NCBI RefSeq assembly: GCF_000246855.1 | Contig: NC_016609.1 | Location: 2,232,001 to 2,296,000 of the forward strand | Direction: 5' to 3' | Source: Niastella koreensis GR20-10 | GTDB lineage: Bacteria; Bacteroidota; Bacteroidia; Chitinophagales; Chitinophagaceae | Length of the DNA stretch: 64,000 nucleotides | Shown: in pieces, positions 52,865 through 60,991 of the stretch | How the letters are laid out: every line of letters starts with the position of its first letter | How positions within the stretch are numbered: position 1 is the stretch's first letter | Translations under genes and position numbers: made by a program | Notes under the pieces: model-generated | The model's input: only the letters and a program-made list of their open reading frames with translations | Told to the model about the DNA's origin: nothing | Databases searched by the model: none

Positions 52865-53137
52865 ATGTCAGGTAAATATTATTGTCAGAGTTGCAGTTTG
52901 CCAATGGATTCGCCCGAATTATTTGGGACGGAGAAGGACGGCACCAGGAATAATGATTACTGCAAATATTGTTATGCAAACGGGGAATTTACGAACCCGG
53001 ACCTTACGCTGGATGAGATGATAGAACACATGATGAAACGAATGGAAAACGACAGGTTGCCGCAGGATGTGATAGAAGTAGCCATCAGCAGGTTACCCTT
53101 TTTAAAACGTTGGAGTAGTAACATAACAGCAGTCTGA
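52865..53137 (+). CDS. putative zinc-ribbon protein
   Basis: 90 residues. The N-terminal zinc ribbon has CQSCSLPMDSPELFG and NDYCKYCYANGEF, the pattern of the zf-ribbon_2 family. A helix of the NPDLTLDEMIEHMMKRM kind and a short LPFLKRW tail follow. The role is unknown; such proteins commonly accompany stress genes. It converges with the small acidic protein gene at 53146. Confidence 0.85.
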   Translation: MSGKYYCQSCSLPMDSPELFGTEKDGTRNNDYCKYCYANGEFTNPDLTLDEMIEHMMKRMENDRLPQDVIEVAISRLPFLKRWSSNITAV

Positions 53138-53145
53138 TGCCGGGA

Positions 53146-53316
53146 TTATTTTTCCGGCAACTCTGGTGGAGTTGCCGGTTCATTTGGGTCAATGTCAGGA
53201 TAGATCTCTGGTTCGGGAGGTAAATCAGGTTCTTCCGGAATTTTTTCCGGAACTATATCGGGGTTGGCCGGTAAAGGCACCTCTGAAGGTTGCTGCGGAG
53301 TTTTCTTTTTTGCCAT
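53146..53316 (-). CDS. short proline/glutamate-rich protein
   Basis: A 56-codon minus-strand frame from the ATG at 53316 to a TAA at 53146. It begins MAKKKTPQQPSEVP and continues as Pro/Glu/Asp repeats (EKIPEEPDLPPEPE, YPDIDPNEPATPPELPEK). It starts 13 bases after the stop of the baeRF gene upstream on the same strand, so it is probably translated from the same message. The composition is disordered and acidic after a basic start. I know no function; it could be a linker or binding peptide. Confidence 0.6.
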   Translation of the reverse strand: MAKKKTPQQPSEVPLPANPDIVPEKIPEEPDLPPEPEIYPDIDPNEPATPPELPEK

Positions 53317-53328
53317 AACTGACTGGTT

Positions 53329-54459
53329 TTAATACCTGGTGATCAATGCCATCCTTCTGTAATCTCTCAGGACATCGTTTTCCACTATAACAACCTCACC
53401 CTTCTTTTCATGCACCATTTGAATAAGGCTGCTTACAGCATCGGGTAGGGTGCGATGGGCTTGCCCGGGTTCATGCAGTTGCAGGTCGTACTCATCATTG
53501 TCCATCAAATAACCTGGAACGGAATAATCCTTTTCTACCAATAATTTATAACCCCTTCCTTCCTGCACCGCCCTCCAGCAATTATCAATGCCTGTAATGC
53601 CCAGTCCTTCCCCTGTCTTTTCAGTAAAATCCCTTACAAGCCTGTCTTTGTTATTGTTGAGGAACAGATTCATGGCCTGCCAGGTTAAGGCGCCCAGTTC
53701 CTGTTCATTATAATTGGCGTAATTACCAGGAACATTGCAGGCGATTTGTTCTTCGTGCGTGGTAACCTGCCTGAAGTAGGAGAGGTCTTTATTTTCACCC
53801 GTAACTATCAGTGGTATTTTATTGCGCAGGTAATTGTTCAATAGTTTGTCGGTTTCGCGGAAAAAATTTTTAAACCTGATCTCTTCTATAGCCGATCTGT
53901 CTTTTTCAATTTCCTTTACAAAGCTATGGCCTGTATTGGAGTTGCCCCGGTTGTGCCGGCTGTATTCATATTCGTCTTCGTATTTTTTAGGAAAATTAGC
54001 GTCGGTGATTGCTGTAAGGGAATTCAGGTGGCCATTGAACAGCCTTGTTTCTTTTTGTGACAACTGCAAAACAACATACGGAGTATCATAATAGGATTCA
54101 TATAAAAGGTCCCTGGTGTCAAATGCCTGGGCGATGGTTACCCTTTCTTTAACCGGGAAGAAAAAGGGAATGAGCTTTTTTACTCCGGCGGAAATAAAGA
54201 TGCCTATGCCGGCGGTATTATGCATAAAGTCTATTTGTTCATACAGTTCGTCCATTGCCAGCGTAAGGGGAGCTATAGTTGCGTTGTCGTGTTTTTTTTG
54301 TAATTCCAGTTTAACGTTCTCCAGCAAATTGTTCAGCTCTACGGGATCAGTTCTTTTGCCGGGCGAAAGCCGGTGTGTAGGCATTATTACCGAGATACAA
54401 ACATCACTTTTCTCAGCCAACAGTGTTTCGAGGTCATTGCTCAACATATACTTGTTCAT
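53329..54459 (-). CDS. baeRF-type release-factor-like protein
   Basis: 376 residues of the bacterial eRF1-like (baeRF) class: CISVIMPTHRLSPGKRTDPVELNNLL at the start, GIGIFISAGVKKLIPFFFPV, YYDTPYVVLQLSQKETRLFNG, then a central LIVTGENKDLSYFRQVT and the terminal SSLIQMVHEKKGEVVIVENDVL..ALITRY. The fold is that of the eRF1 middle and C-terminal domains; the mycobacterial relative Rv2629 belongs to the DosR dormancy set. Action on stalled ribosomes is suspected, not shown. Confidence 0.85.
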   Translation of the reverse strand: MNKYMLSNDLETLLAEKSDVCISVIMPTHRLSPGKRTDPVELNNLLENVKLELQKKHDNATIAPLTLAMDELYEQIDFMHNTAGIGIFISAGVKKLIPFFFPVKERVTIAQAFDTRDLLYESYYDTPYVVLQLSQKETRLFNGHLNSLTAITDANFPKKYEDEYEYSRHNRGNSNTGHSFVKEIEKDRSAIEEIRFKNFFRETDKLLNNYLRNKIPLIVTGENKDLSYFRQVTTHEEQIACNVPGNYANYNEQELGALTWQAMNLFLNNNKDRLVRDFTEKTGEGLGITGIDNCWRAVQEGRGYKLLVEKDYSVPGYLMDNDEYDLQLHEPGQAHRTLPDAVSSLIQMVHEKKGEVVIVENDVLRDYRRMALITRY

Positions 54460-54651
54460 AACATTTAATTTCTGTGTGGTTAAATAAAATCAAAATCAAT
54501 TGTTCCTGTTTCAAATCTACTTGTATACCTGGCTTATTTATAAGACAAGGATCAGTATTGGTGGTGATGTTGCTCATGGTATCCCTTTGTGGTTTGATGA
54601 TAAATTTGGTATGATCCGGTATTTAAATTTCTAACGTTAAAATTGTCAATT

Positions 54652-55317
54652 ATGAAAAGTGATCTTTTAATTCAACAGGATGTGATGGAACAGCTTAAGT
54701 GGGAACCCGGCCTGAACGCAGCGGAAATTGGCGTGGCTGTTAAACATGGCATTGTTACCCTTTCAGGAATTGTGGATACTTATTCAAAGAAAGCAATAGC
54801 TGAAGAAGCTGCTAAAAAAATTGCCGGGGTTAAGGCGGTGGCAGAAGATATTCAGGTGGGCATGTCGCCCAATTTTAGAAAAACCGATGCCGAAATTGCA
54901 GATGCGGTGGTATTTGCATTAAGATGGCATGCCAGCATACCCGACGAAAAGCTGAAAGTGAAAGTGGAAGAGGGCATTGTTACCCTGGAAGGAGAATTGG
55001 AATGGGATTATCAGCGAAAGGAAGTTGTACGGGTTGTTGAAAAACTCGCCGCAGTACGCCGGATAAACAATAACATCAGGCTAAAACCATATCTGAAACC
55101 TGAAAATATAAAAGATAAGATCGAGGCCGCATTTTCGAGAAGCGCTACTATTGATTCGGGAAAGATCTCCGTAGTTATCGATGGCAGCAAGGTCATCCTT
55201 CATGGCAGTGTTCGTTCCATGGCCGAACACGACGATGCAGAGAATGCCGCCTGGGCCGCTCCCGGTGTTACAAGTGTGGAAAACGATCTGGTACTGGAAG
55301 AAGAATTTGCTTTTTAA
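54652..55317 (+). CDS. triple BON-domain protein
   Basis: 221 residues from the ATG at 54652. Three BON repeats: about 3-68 (DVMEQLKWEPGLNAAEIGVAVKHGIVTLSG, KIAGVKAVAEDIQV), about 78-145 (ADAVVFALRWHASIPDEKLKVKVEEGIVTLEG) and about 150-220 (IKDKIEAAFSRSATIDSGKISVVIDG). BON domains bind phospholipid surfaces. There is no signal peptide, so it is cytosolic, like the osmotic- and stress-linked members. A hairpin terminator follows. Confidence 0.92.
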   Translation: MKSDLLIQQDVMEQLKWEPGLNAAEIGVAVKHGIVTLSGIVDTYSKKAIAEEAAKKIAGVKAVAEDIQVGMSPNFRKTDAEIADAVVFALRWHASIPDEKLKVKVEEGIVTLEGELEWDYQRKEVVRVVEKLAAVRRINNNIRLKPYLKPENIKDKIEAAFSRSATIDSGKISVVIDGSKVILHGSVRSMAEHDDAENAAWAAPGVTSVENDLVLEEEFAF

Positions 55318-55337
55318 TAATAATGGCTGGTGCTTTG

Positions 55338-55377
55338 GTCCGGTTTGTTTAAATCAGCAGGATTTAAATGACCGGAC
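55338..55377. terminator. bidirectional terminator
   Basis: GTCCGGT (55338-55344) with ACCGGAC (55371-55377), plus inner TTTAAATC (55348-55355) with GATTTAAA (55361-55368). It lies between the convergent BON and MlaD genes. Confidence 0.7.
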
Positions 55378-55393
55378 TTTTATTGTCGCGTAT

Positions 55394-56383
55394 TCATTTA
55401 TTTTTTTCTTTCTTCTTAAAATATCCCTTCAAAAGAAAGTTGTGTTGTAATGCTTCCAGGTCTTCGTCGAGCTTGTGGCTTCCGCTGTTCAGGTTTTTGA
55501 TGGTGGTCTTCAATTCCTTTGCCATTTCTTCATCATGTAAGATCATCCCGGCGGGTTTGTTTTTATTATCCAGGTCACTGGCAACTGTCTGTATTTTATC
55601 TATAAAAGTAGACGCAGTTGAGGTGGTGCTTTTTAACTGGGCCATTGTTTGCCTCAGGTCTGAGATGGTTGCCGTTAATTGGATGAACAGGGTAGTGTCG
55701 GTAAATAATTCATTTACCAGGCCTTTCTGATTGTTCAACCGGCCGGTTATGGCTTCGATATTAGTCATCGCCCGGTCGCTTTTTTGTGAAGTGGTTGCCA
55801 GGTTTTTCAGGGTGGTATGTAAGTCCTTTAAAAGGGATGGATCGTTAACCAGTGCGCCGATGAGGCCATCTCCATTGGCGATCTTACCGATAACCAATTT
55901 TAGATTGCCGGTGATGTTGAGCAGGTTGCTGTTGTTTTGTTGTAAGGTGGCCAGCATGTCTTCAGTGGTAGCGCCGGGTTTGCTGCATTGCAGAAAATCA
56001 CCGTTTTTAACAGGCCCTGCTTCTATGGTGCCCCCATAGATTACCACAATTTTATTGCCTATAAAGCCGTCTGTACTTATCCGGGCCATGGCATCTTTAC
56101 AAATGCGGGGCGCAGCCTGTTTGTCGAGGCTTATGGTGGCCTGTACCTGCATATTGTTAAAAAACGCGATCTTTTTTACCGTACCTATTTTTACGCCGGA
56201 TAACCATACATTGTTTCCAGGTTGTAAACCATTCACATCGTTAAAAATAACTTTCAGGGTGAACTTCCTGTTAAATAGTTTATCCTGGCTCCCGATCATA
56301 AAGATGCCGGCAACCAGTATGGCCAGCCCGGTAATAATAAAAATGCCAACCAGGAATGGGCGTTTATAATTTGGCTTGTTCAT
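55394..56383 (-). CDS. MlaD-like MCE-domain protein
   Basis: 329 residues. One N-terminal membrane helix (FLVGIFIITGLAILVAGIFMIG), then the MCE domain (KVIFNDVNGLQPGNNVWLSGVKIGTVKKI, DGFIGNKIVVIYGG) at about 38-120, and a long C-terminal helical region (LNITGNLKLVIGKIANGDGLIGALV). It binds lipids in the periplasm for the Mla-type transporter. It overlaps the ATPase gene by 20 bases. Confidence 0.9.
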   Translation of the reverse strand: MNKPNYKRPFLVGIFIITGLAILVAGIFMIGSQDKLFNRKFTLKVIFNDVNGLQPGNNVWLSGVKIGTVKKIAFFNNMQVQATISLDKQAAPRICKDAMARISTDGFIGNKIVVIYGGTIEAGPVKNGDFLQCSKPGATTEDMLATLQQNNSNLLNITGNLKLVIGKIANGDGLIGALVNDPSLLKDLHTTLKNLATTSQKSDRAMTNIEAITGRLNNQKGLVNELFTDTTLFIQLTATISDLRQTMAQLKSTTSTASTFIDKIQTVASDLDNKNKPAGMILHDEEMAKELKTTIKNLNSGSHKLDEDLEALQHNFLLKGYFKKKEKNK

Positions 56384-57161
56384 TGTTCAGCATGTAATAG
56401 TTATAGAAATTCCTTACCCGTTCATCATCCGACCGGAACACTTCTTCAAAACTTCCCTGCCGGAAAAATATTCCATCAGACAGCATCACAATGCGGTCGC
56501 CGGTTGTTTTGGCGCAACTGAGATCGTGGGTAATTATAATTGAACTGGTATTATATTGTTGCTGTACCTTATTGATAAGGTTGTTGATCTCCATGCAGGT
56601 TACCGGGTCAAGGCCGCCGGTAGGCTCATCGTATAACATTATTTCGGGCTTAAGTATCAGCATCCGGGCAATACCGATCCTTTTTTTCTGACCACCCGAT
56701 AATTCCGCTGGCATCTGGTCAATTGTTTGTAATAAACCTACATCAGTGAGCACCTGTTCTATAGCCTCATTCACCTGCTCCTTTGTCAATTCCCGCCGGT
56801 TCCTTACCAATGGAAATTCAAGGTTTTCCCAAACGGTCATCCCATCATACAACGCGCTGCTTTGAAAGGAGAATCCTATGTTCAGCCGCAGTTCGCGCAG
56901 TTCTTTTATTTCCAGGTCATTTACTTCGCTGCCCAAAATGCTTACAGATCCGCTATCGGCTTTCAACAACCCGGCAATGATCTTTATCAATACCGATTTG
57001 CCACTGCCCGAGCGACCCAGAATTACGATGTTTTCCCCTTTATACAATTCAAGGTCAACTCCCTTTAATACCTCATTTTCGCCAAAAGACTTAACCAGTT
57101 TTTTTACCGATATTACCGGTGTGCTTTTGTCGATCCCTGATAGTTCCCTTTTCATGTTCAA
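56364..57161 (-). CDS. MlaF-like ABC ATPase
   Basis: 265 residues. Walker A GRSGSGKSVLIK, ABC signature LSGGQKKRIGIARML, Walker B IMLYDEPTGGLDP, H-loop IIITHDLS. The GENEVLKGVDLELYKGE segment is typical of the Mla subgroup. It powers phospholipid exchange between the membranes. Its ATG overlaps the permease stop by four bases (ATGA), so the genes are coupled. Confidence 0.93.
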   Translation of the reverse strand: MNMKRELSGIDKSTPVISVKKLVKSFGENEVLKGVDLELYKGENIVILGRSGSGKSVLIKIIAGLLKADSGSVSILGSEVNDLEIKELRELRLNIGFSFQSSALYDGMTVWENLEFPLVRNRRELTKEQVNEAIEQVLTDVGLLQTIDQMPAELSGGQKKRIGIARMLILKPEIMLYDEPTGGLDPVTCMEINNLINKVQQQYNTSSIIITHDLSCAKTTGDRIVMLSDGIFFRQGSFEEVFRSDDERVRNFYNYYMLNNEQAKL

Positions 57162-57967
57162 CGGAAATAATTTACAATTTGAACCAACACGATCTCTTCA
57201 ATAAAGATCAGGAACATGGATATCACCACTGCTGAATTAGCCGCACGGCCAACACCCACCGTTCCCTGCTTTGCATTATATCCTTTATAGCAGCTGACAA
57301 TGCCGATGGTAAAACCGTAGATGATTGACCTTATAGCTGATGAAAACAGATCGATCCAGGTGATCTTCACAAAGGCATCGGACATAAATGCGGTGAAGCT
57401 GGTTAATTCATTGTGGTGAACATTCAGGTAAGAGCCCAACATGCCAATACCAGCAAAGTAGGTGACAAGGACCGGTAACGTTATGGTAATTGACACTACC
57501 CGGGTAATTACCAGGAATTTGAACGGGTTGGTAGAAGACACTTCCATGGCGTCTATTTGCTCGGTAACCCGCATGGAAGCCAGTTCGGCGCCCATGTTGG
57601 ACCCTACCTTACCGGCTATTACCAGCGACGTAATAAGCGGGGCCAGGGCCCTGATGATGGCAATGGCTATCAATGACGGCAGCCAGGACGTAGCGCCAAA
57701 CTCAGAAAGGGAAGGACGGCTTTGTTTGGTGAATACGATCCCCGTTATAAATGCGGTAAGGGTAATGATGGGTAATGATTTGCAGCCGATCTCGTAACAT
57801 TGCCGCACTACTTCTTTGAGTTCGTATGGACCCGCAAACACCTCTTTGAAAAAGGCAACAGTAAATCTATGAACCTCATACACACTTACAAAAAACTGCC
57901 GGAATTTCTTCTGGCGGAGCTTACTGCTGCCGGCAGCCAGGCTGTTATTTTGTAAAGCCGTTTCCAT
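57158..57967 (-). CDS. MlaE-like permease
   Basis: 269 residues from the ATG at 57967; the frame to 58057 adds an unlikely leader. Five hydrophobic helices with the family signature VRQCYEIGCKSLPIITLTAFITGIVF, LAPLITSLVIAGKVGSNMGAELASMRVTEQIDAMEV, and GIVSCYKGYNAKQGTVGVGRAANSAVV. It forms the channel of the Mla-type transporter and is the first gene of permease-ATPase-MlaD, in the usual order. Confidence 0.93.
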   Translation of the reverse strand: METALQNNSLAAGSSKLRQKKFRQFFVSVYEVHRFTVAFFKEVFAGPYELKEVVRQCYEIGCKSLPIITLTAFITGIVFTKQSRPSLSEFGATSWLPSLIAIAIIRALAPLITSLVIAGKVGSNMGAELASMRVTEQIDAMEVSSTNPFKFLVITRVVSITITLPVLVTYFAGIGMLGSYLNVHHNELTSFTAFMSDAFVKITWIDLFSSAIRSIIYGFTIGIVSCYKGYNAKQGTVGVGRAANSAVVISMFLIFIEEIVLVQIVNYFR

Positions 57968-58112
57968 GATCTGTATTTTATGAATAGATAATAAAACTCC
58001 GCCTGTTTTACGATTATATCCATGACAGGTATCAATTGGCCTGTTGATAAAGCTCATTTGAACCAGGCGTGATTATGATGCAACTTTATTATAAACTTTA
58101 AATTTAAAAATT

Positions 58113-58619
58113 ATGAAACGTTCTGTTTTATTACCTGTTATCGTATTATTTGCGGCAGGATATGCTGTTCCTGTTCTTGCGCAGGAAACATTACCAGAGG
58201 TTACTGTAGTGGCAACCAACTATAAATACCTTAAATCGGTGGGTGGAAAAGAGGTGAGTCAGCCTGTTCAGCTGCTTCAACGCACCGCTGCTGAGTACGA
58301 TGTAAAGAAATCGGATTATTATGAAGACGATTATGATTCTTATTTTGTTTCATTTGTGCTGCCGGAAGGACAAATTCTCGCTGCTTATGATAAAAATGGG
58401 AAGTTGCTTCGTACTGCCGAAAAATATGGAAATGTAAAATTACCAGCTGCAGTTTCCAGCGCAGTTGCAAAAAAATATCCTGACTGGCGGGTTTCAAAAG
58501 ACGTATATATGGTCACTTATTATGACGATAAGGGTACCGACAAAAAATACAAACTGTTGTTGGAAAACGGAAATAAACGAATGAAGGTAAAAGTGAATGA
58601 GGCCGGTGAATTCTTTTAA
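58113..58619 (+). CDS. PepSY-like periplasmic protein
   Basis: 168 residues with a signal peptide (RSVLLPVIVLFAAGYAVPVLAQ). It holds two PepSY-like repeats: YDSYFVSFVLPEGQILAAYDKNGKLLRT with KLPAAVSSAVAKKYPDWRVSKDVYMVTY. Such proteins resemble beta-lactamase-inhibitor-like folds and are of unknown role. It has its own terminator. Confidence 0.75.
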   Translation: MKRSVLLPVIVLFAAGYAVPVLAQETLPEVTVVATNYKYLKSVGGKEVSQPVQLLQRTAAEYDVKKSDYYEDDYDSYFVSFVLPEGQILAAYDKNGKLLRTAEKYGNVKLPAAVSSAVAKKYPDWRVSKDVYMVTYYDDKGTDKKYKLLLENGNKRMKVKVNEAGEFF

Positions 58620-58648
58620 AATTTGTATTCAGGTTGATCAGCAGGTGT

Positions 58649-58681
58649 AATACCGGTAATATGTTTGTAATTACCGGTATT
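58649..58681. terminator. terminator after the PepSY-like gene
   Basis: AATACCGGTAAT (58649-58660) pairs fully with ATTACCGGTATT (58670-58681) across a nine-base loop and is followed by a T run. It lies between convergent genes. Confidence 0.85.
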
Positions 58682-58705
58682 TTTTATAAGCTATAGCTGA
58701 ATATA

Positions 58706-60991
58706 TTAAAACGGATAACCCAATGCAAAATTCCAGATCAGGTTTTGCTTCCGCCAATCCTTATTACCTAACTGAATATCCTTGAACGTCCATCGCTGTC
58801 CTTCCTCCTGCCAGGGTTTGTAAAAGGGCATGGCAAGATCTAAACGGATGACCAGAATGCTTACATCTATCCGCAACCCAAATCCTGCATCCAGGGCAAT
58901 TTGTTTGTAAAAATGGTTTGTGAGCTGCCCTTCCTTACCATACAACACGCTATCCTTCATCCAGATATTACCGGCATCCGCAAAAAAAGCACTGCTCAAC
59001 CGGCCGGCCAGCGGAAAACGGATCTCGGTGCTTGATTCCAGTTTATAGTCGCCGCCGATTTGTGGAAAGGCGCTTTGCTGAGCATCGGTTGCCTGTGCAC
59101 TGCCTGGTCCCAGGTGGCGGGGAAGAAAACCGCGCAGGCTGTTGGCGCCGCCAATCAGGTATTGCCGCGAAAAAGGCAAAAAAGGAGAATTGCCATAGGG
59201 ATAACTGGCGCCAATGATAAGGCGGCTGGCCCAGGTAAGCTGTGGATTCAGTTTCAGGAAATACCGGTAATCGACGCCTGCTTTTACAAACTGCATAAAA
59301 TAGGCATTGCCAACTTTGGTTGAGAAATATCCATGGTTGCCTTTGATGATCCCCAGCGTAGTGCCGGCGAATTCAACACCAGCATGCAGATAGCTGGAAT
59401 GTTTCTTTTTACCCCAGTTGCTGAGGATGAACTGAAAACCCAATGAAGGAATAATGATGGTAGGAAGCACATATTTAAATGCGGAATCAGGGGGTATGCT
59501 GCCCAAATAACTATGGGTGAAATTTGCGGTGTTTGTAATGGTGAGGCTAAAGGGCGTAAACCGGTACTGTCTTGTGAGCGTGTCGTTCCACACCAGTTCA
59601 TAACGGCCATGCAGGTACTTTTCTGTATAAAGGTCTGTGTGCCTGATCCAGTCGAAGCTTACCGGAAAATAAGTCCTGGGGATCAGGGGCAGGTTAAGCC
59701 CCGTCCAAAAAGGCATCAGTAACCTGGGAATACTATAAGTGGCTTCAATTCCTATGCGCCAGTTATTGTTGTACTGCAACGAGTCGTTGGGGGTTATTTC
59801 AAACGACCCGGTCGCCTTGATGGTGAGGTTGTGTGCTTTCTTTAAGAAGTTTTTATTTGCCCATTGGATGTCCAGTTCTCCGCCGCTATAGGAGTTGCTG
59901 CGGGTAAAACCACCGATATCCGTTTGGAATTTCTTTTTTCGATAGGGTGAAAGGTACCAGGTAACATCCATGGAGTCAACACTGCCGGCGGTTTGGGTAA
60001 ACTGTGGCCTGATGTATTGGAAGGTGCCAATGCTGTTGAGCCTTACCTGGGATCGTTTTTGCTCTGCCAATGAATATACCTGTCCGGTTCGAAAGGTGAT
60101 GGTTGTGGGAAAAAGTGACCGGTTAAATTTATTAGCAGAGTCGGAGATATAAATGCCATCCTGTCGCGGCAGGCGTTGTATAAGGCTGTCGGGCAGCGGG
60201 TCAAAAGAACTAAAGGGCGTGCGTACAATAACCCGGTTAATGGTATAGGGAGTTTTGGCAGCAGCCGTAATGCTTTCATTGACGGACAGATAAATGTTTG
60301 CAGTATAGTTATTATTGTTGGTATCGACATAACTCAGGAGTTGATCGGGATTGAAAAAATAATAGCCTTTGTCTTTCAGTAGCAGGCTGAGGCGGTCCTT
60401 TTCGGCTTTGATGGTTTTTGTACTGTACCGTTTTCCTTCCGGTAAAAGCATCCCTTCCTTTGGCAGGGCTGCCAGGGCTTTGGCCACACCGCTGCTATCG
60501 GGAAGCCAGGCCGTTTTTCCTAACAGATAAGGACGCTGCACCGTTGCAGTATACTCCAGTTTCCATTTATTTTTTTGGGCCGGAAGATCAAAGGTTACCG
60601 TGCTGTTGAAGTAACCGTCGTTTTCCAACTGGGCCTGCATCGACTGGCTGTTGATCTCCGGCGTGAGTTCGCTGATGAACACCGGCGGTTCTCCAAGCGT
60701 ATTGCGGAGCCAGTTCTTGAATCCTTTTTCTTTTTTGGGTTGTTTGATCTTATACCACCACCACAATTTATACGGTTGCCCAAACAGGAGCCTGTTTCGT
60801 TTTGGGGTTGCATATTTCGTCAGGCTTTTCCTGATCTCAATGGTATTGGTGTTTACCTGCGAAGCTTTGTTGATGTTGATCTCCGCACCCCGGTACAGCT
60901 TTTCCCCCTCAGGCAAATAACGGTTTACACTGCAGGATAAGCCAGCGTTCAACAGGCAAAGTAAAGCTGGTATTTTGAGGGTGGAGATCAT
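58706..60991 (-). CDS. TamL-like BamA/TamA-family outer-membrane lipoprotein
   Basis: 761 residues with a lipobox in LNAGLSCSVNR. POTRA-like domains fill the first half (YLPEGEKLYRGAEI, RTPFSSFDPLPDSL, RTGQVYSLAEQKRSQVRLNSIGTFQYIRPQF). The C-terminal D15/surface-antigen barrel shows PFSRQYLIGGANSLRGFLPRHLGPG, FRFPL-like EIRFPLAGRLSSAFFADAGNIW and a final NLIWNFALGYPF strand. In Bacteroidota this lipidated form (TamL) partners TamB to insert outer-membrane proteins or move lipids. Its ATG overlaps the TamB stop by four bases. Confidence 0.9.
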   Translation of the reverse strand: MISTLKIPALLCLLNAGLSCSVNRYLPEGEKLYRGAEININKASQVNTNTIEIRKSLTKYATPKRNRLLFGQPYKLWWWYKIKQPKKEKGFKNWLRNTLGEPPVFISELTPEINSQSMQAQLENDGYFNSTVTFDLPAQKNKWKLEYTATVQRPYLLGKTAWLPDSSGVAKALAALPKEGMLLPEGKRYSTKTIKAEKDRLSLLLKDKGYYFFNPDQLLSYVDTNNNNYTANIYLSVNESITAAAKTPYTINRVIVRTPFSSFDPLPDSLIQRLPRQDGIYISDSANKFNRSLFPTTITFRTGQVYSLAEQKRSQVRLNSIGTFQYIRPQFTQTAGSVDSMDVTWYLSPYRKKKFQTDIGGFTRSNSYSGGELDIQWANKNFLKKAHNLTIKATGSFEITPNDSLQYNNNWRIGIEATYSIPRLLMPFWTGLNLPLIPRTYFPVSFDWIRHTDLYTEKYLHGRYELVWNDTLTRQYRFTPFSLTITNTANFTHSYLGSIPPDSAFKYVLPTIIIPSLGFQFILSNWGKKKHSSYLHAGVEFAGTTLGIIKGNHGYFSTKVGNAYFMQFVKAGVDYRYFLKLNPQLTWASRLIIGASYPYGNSPFLPFSRQYLIGGANSLRGFLPRHLGPGSAQATDAQQSAFPQIGGDYKLESSTEIRFPLAGRLSSAFFADAGNIWMKDSVLYGKEGQLTNHFYKQIALDAGFGLRIDVSILVIRLDLAMPFYKPWQEEGQRWTFKDIQLGNKDWRKQNLIWNFALGYPF

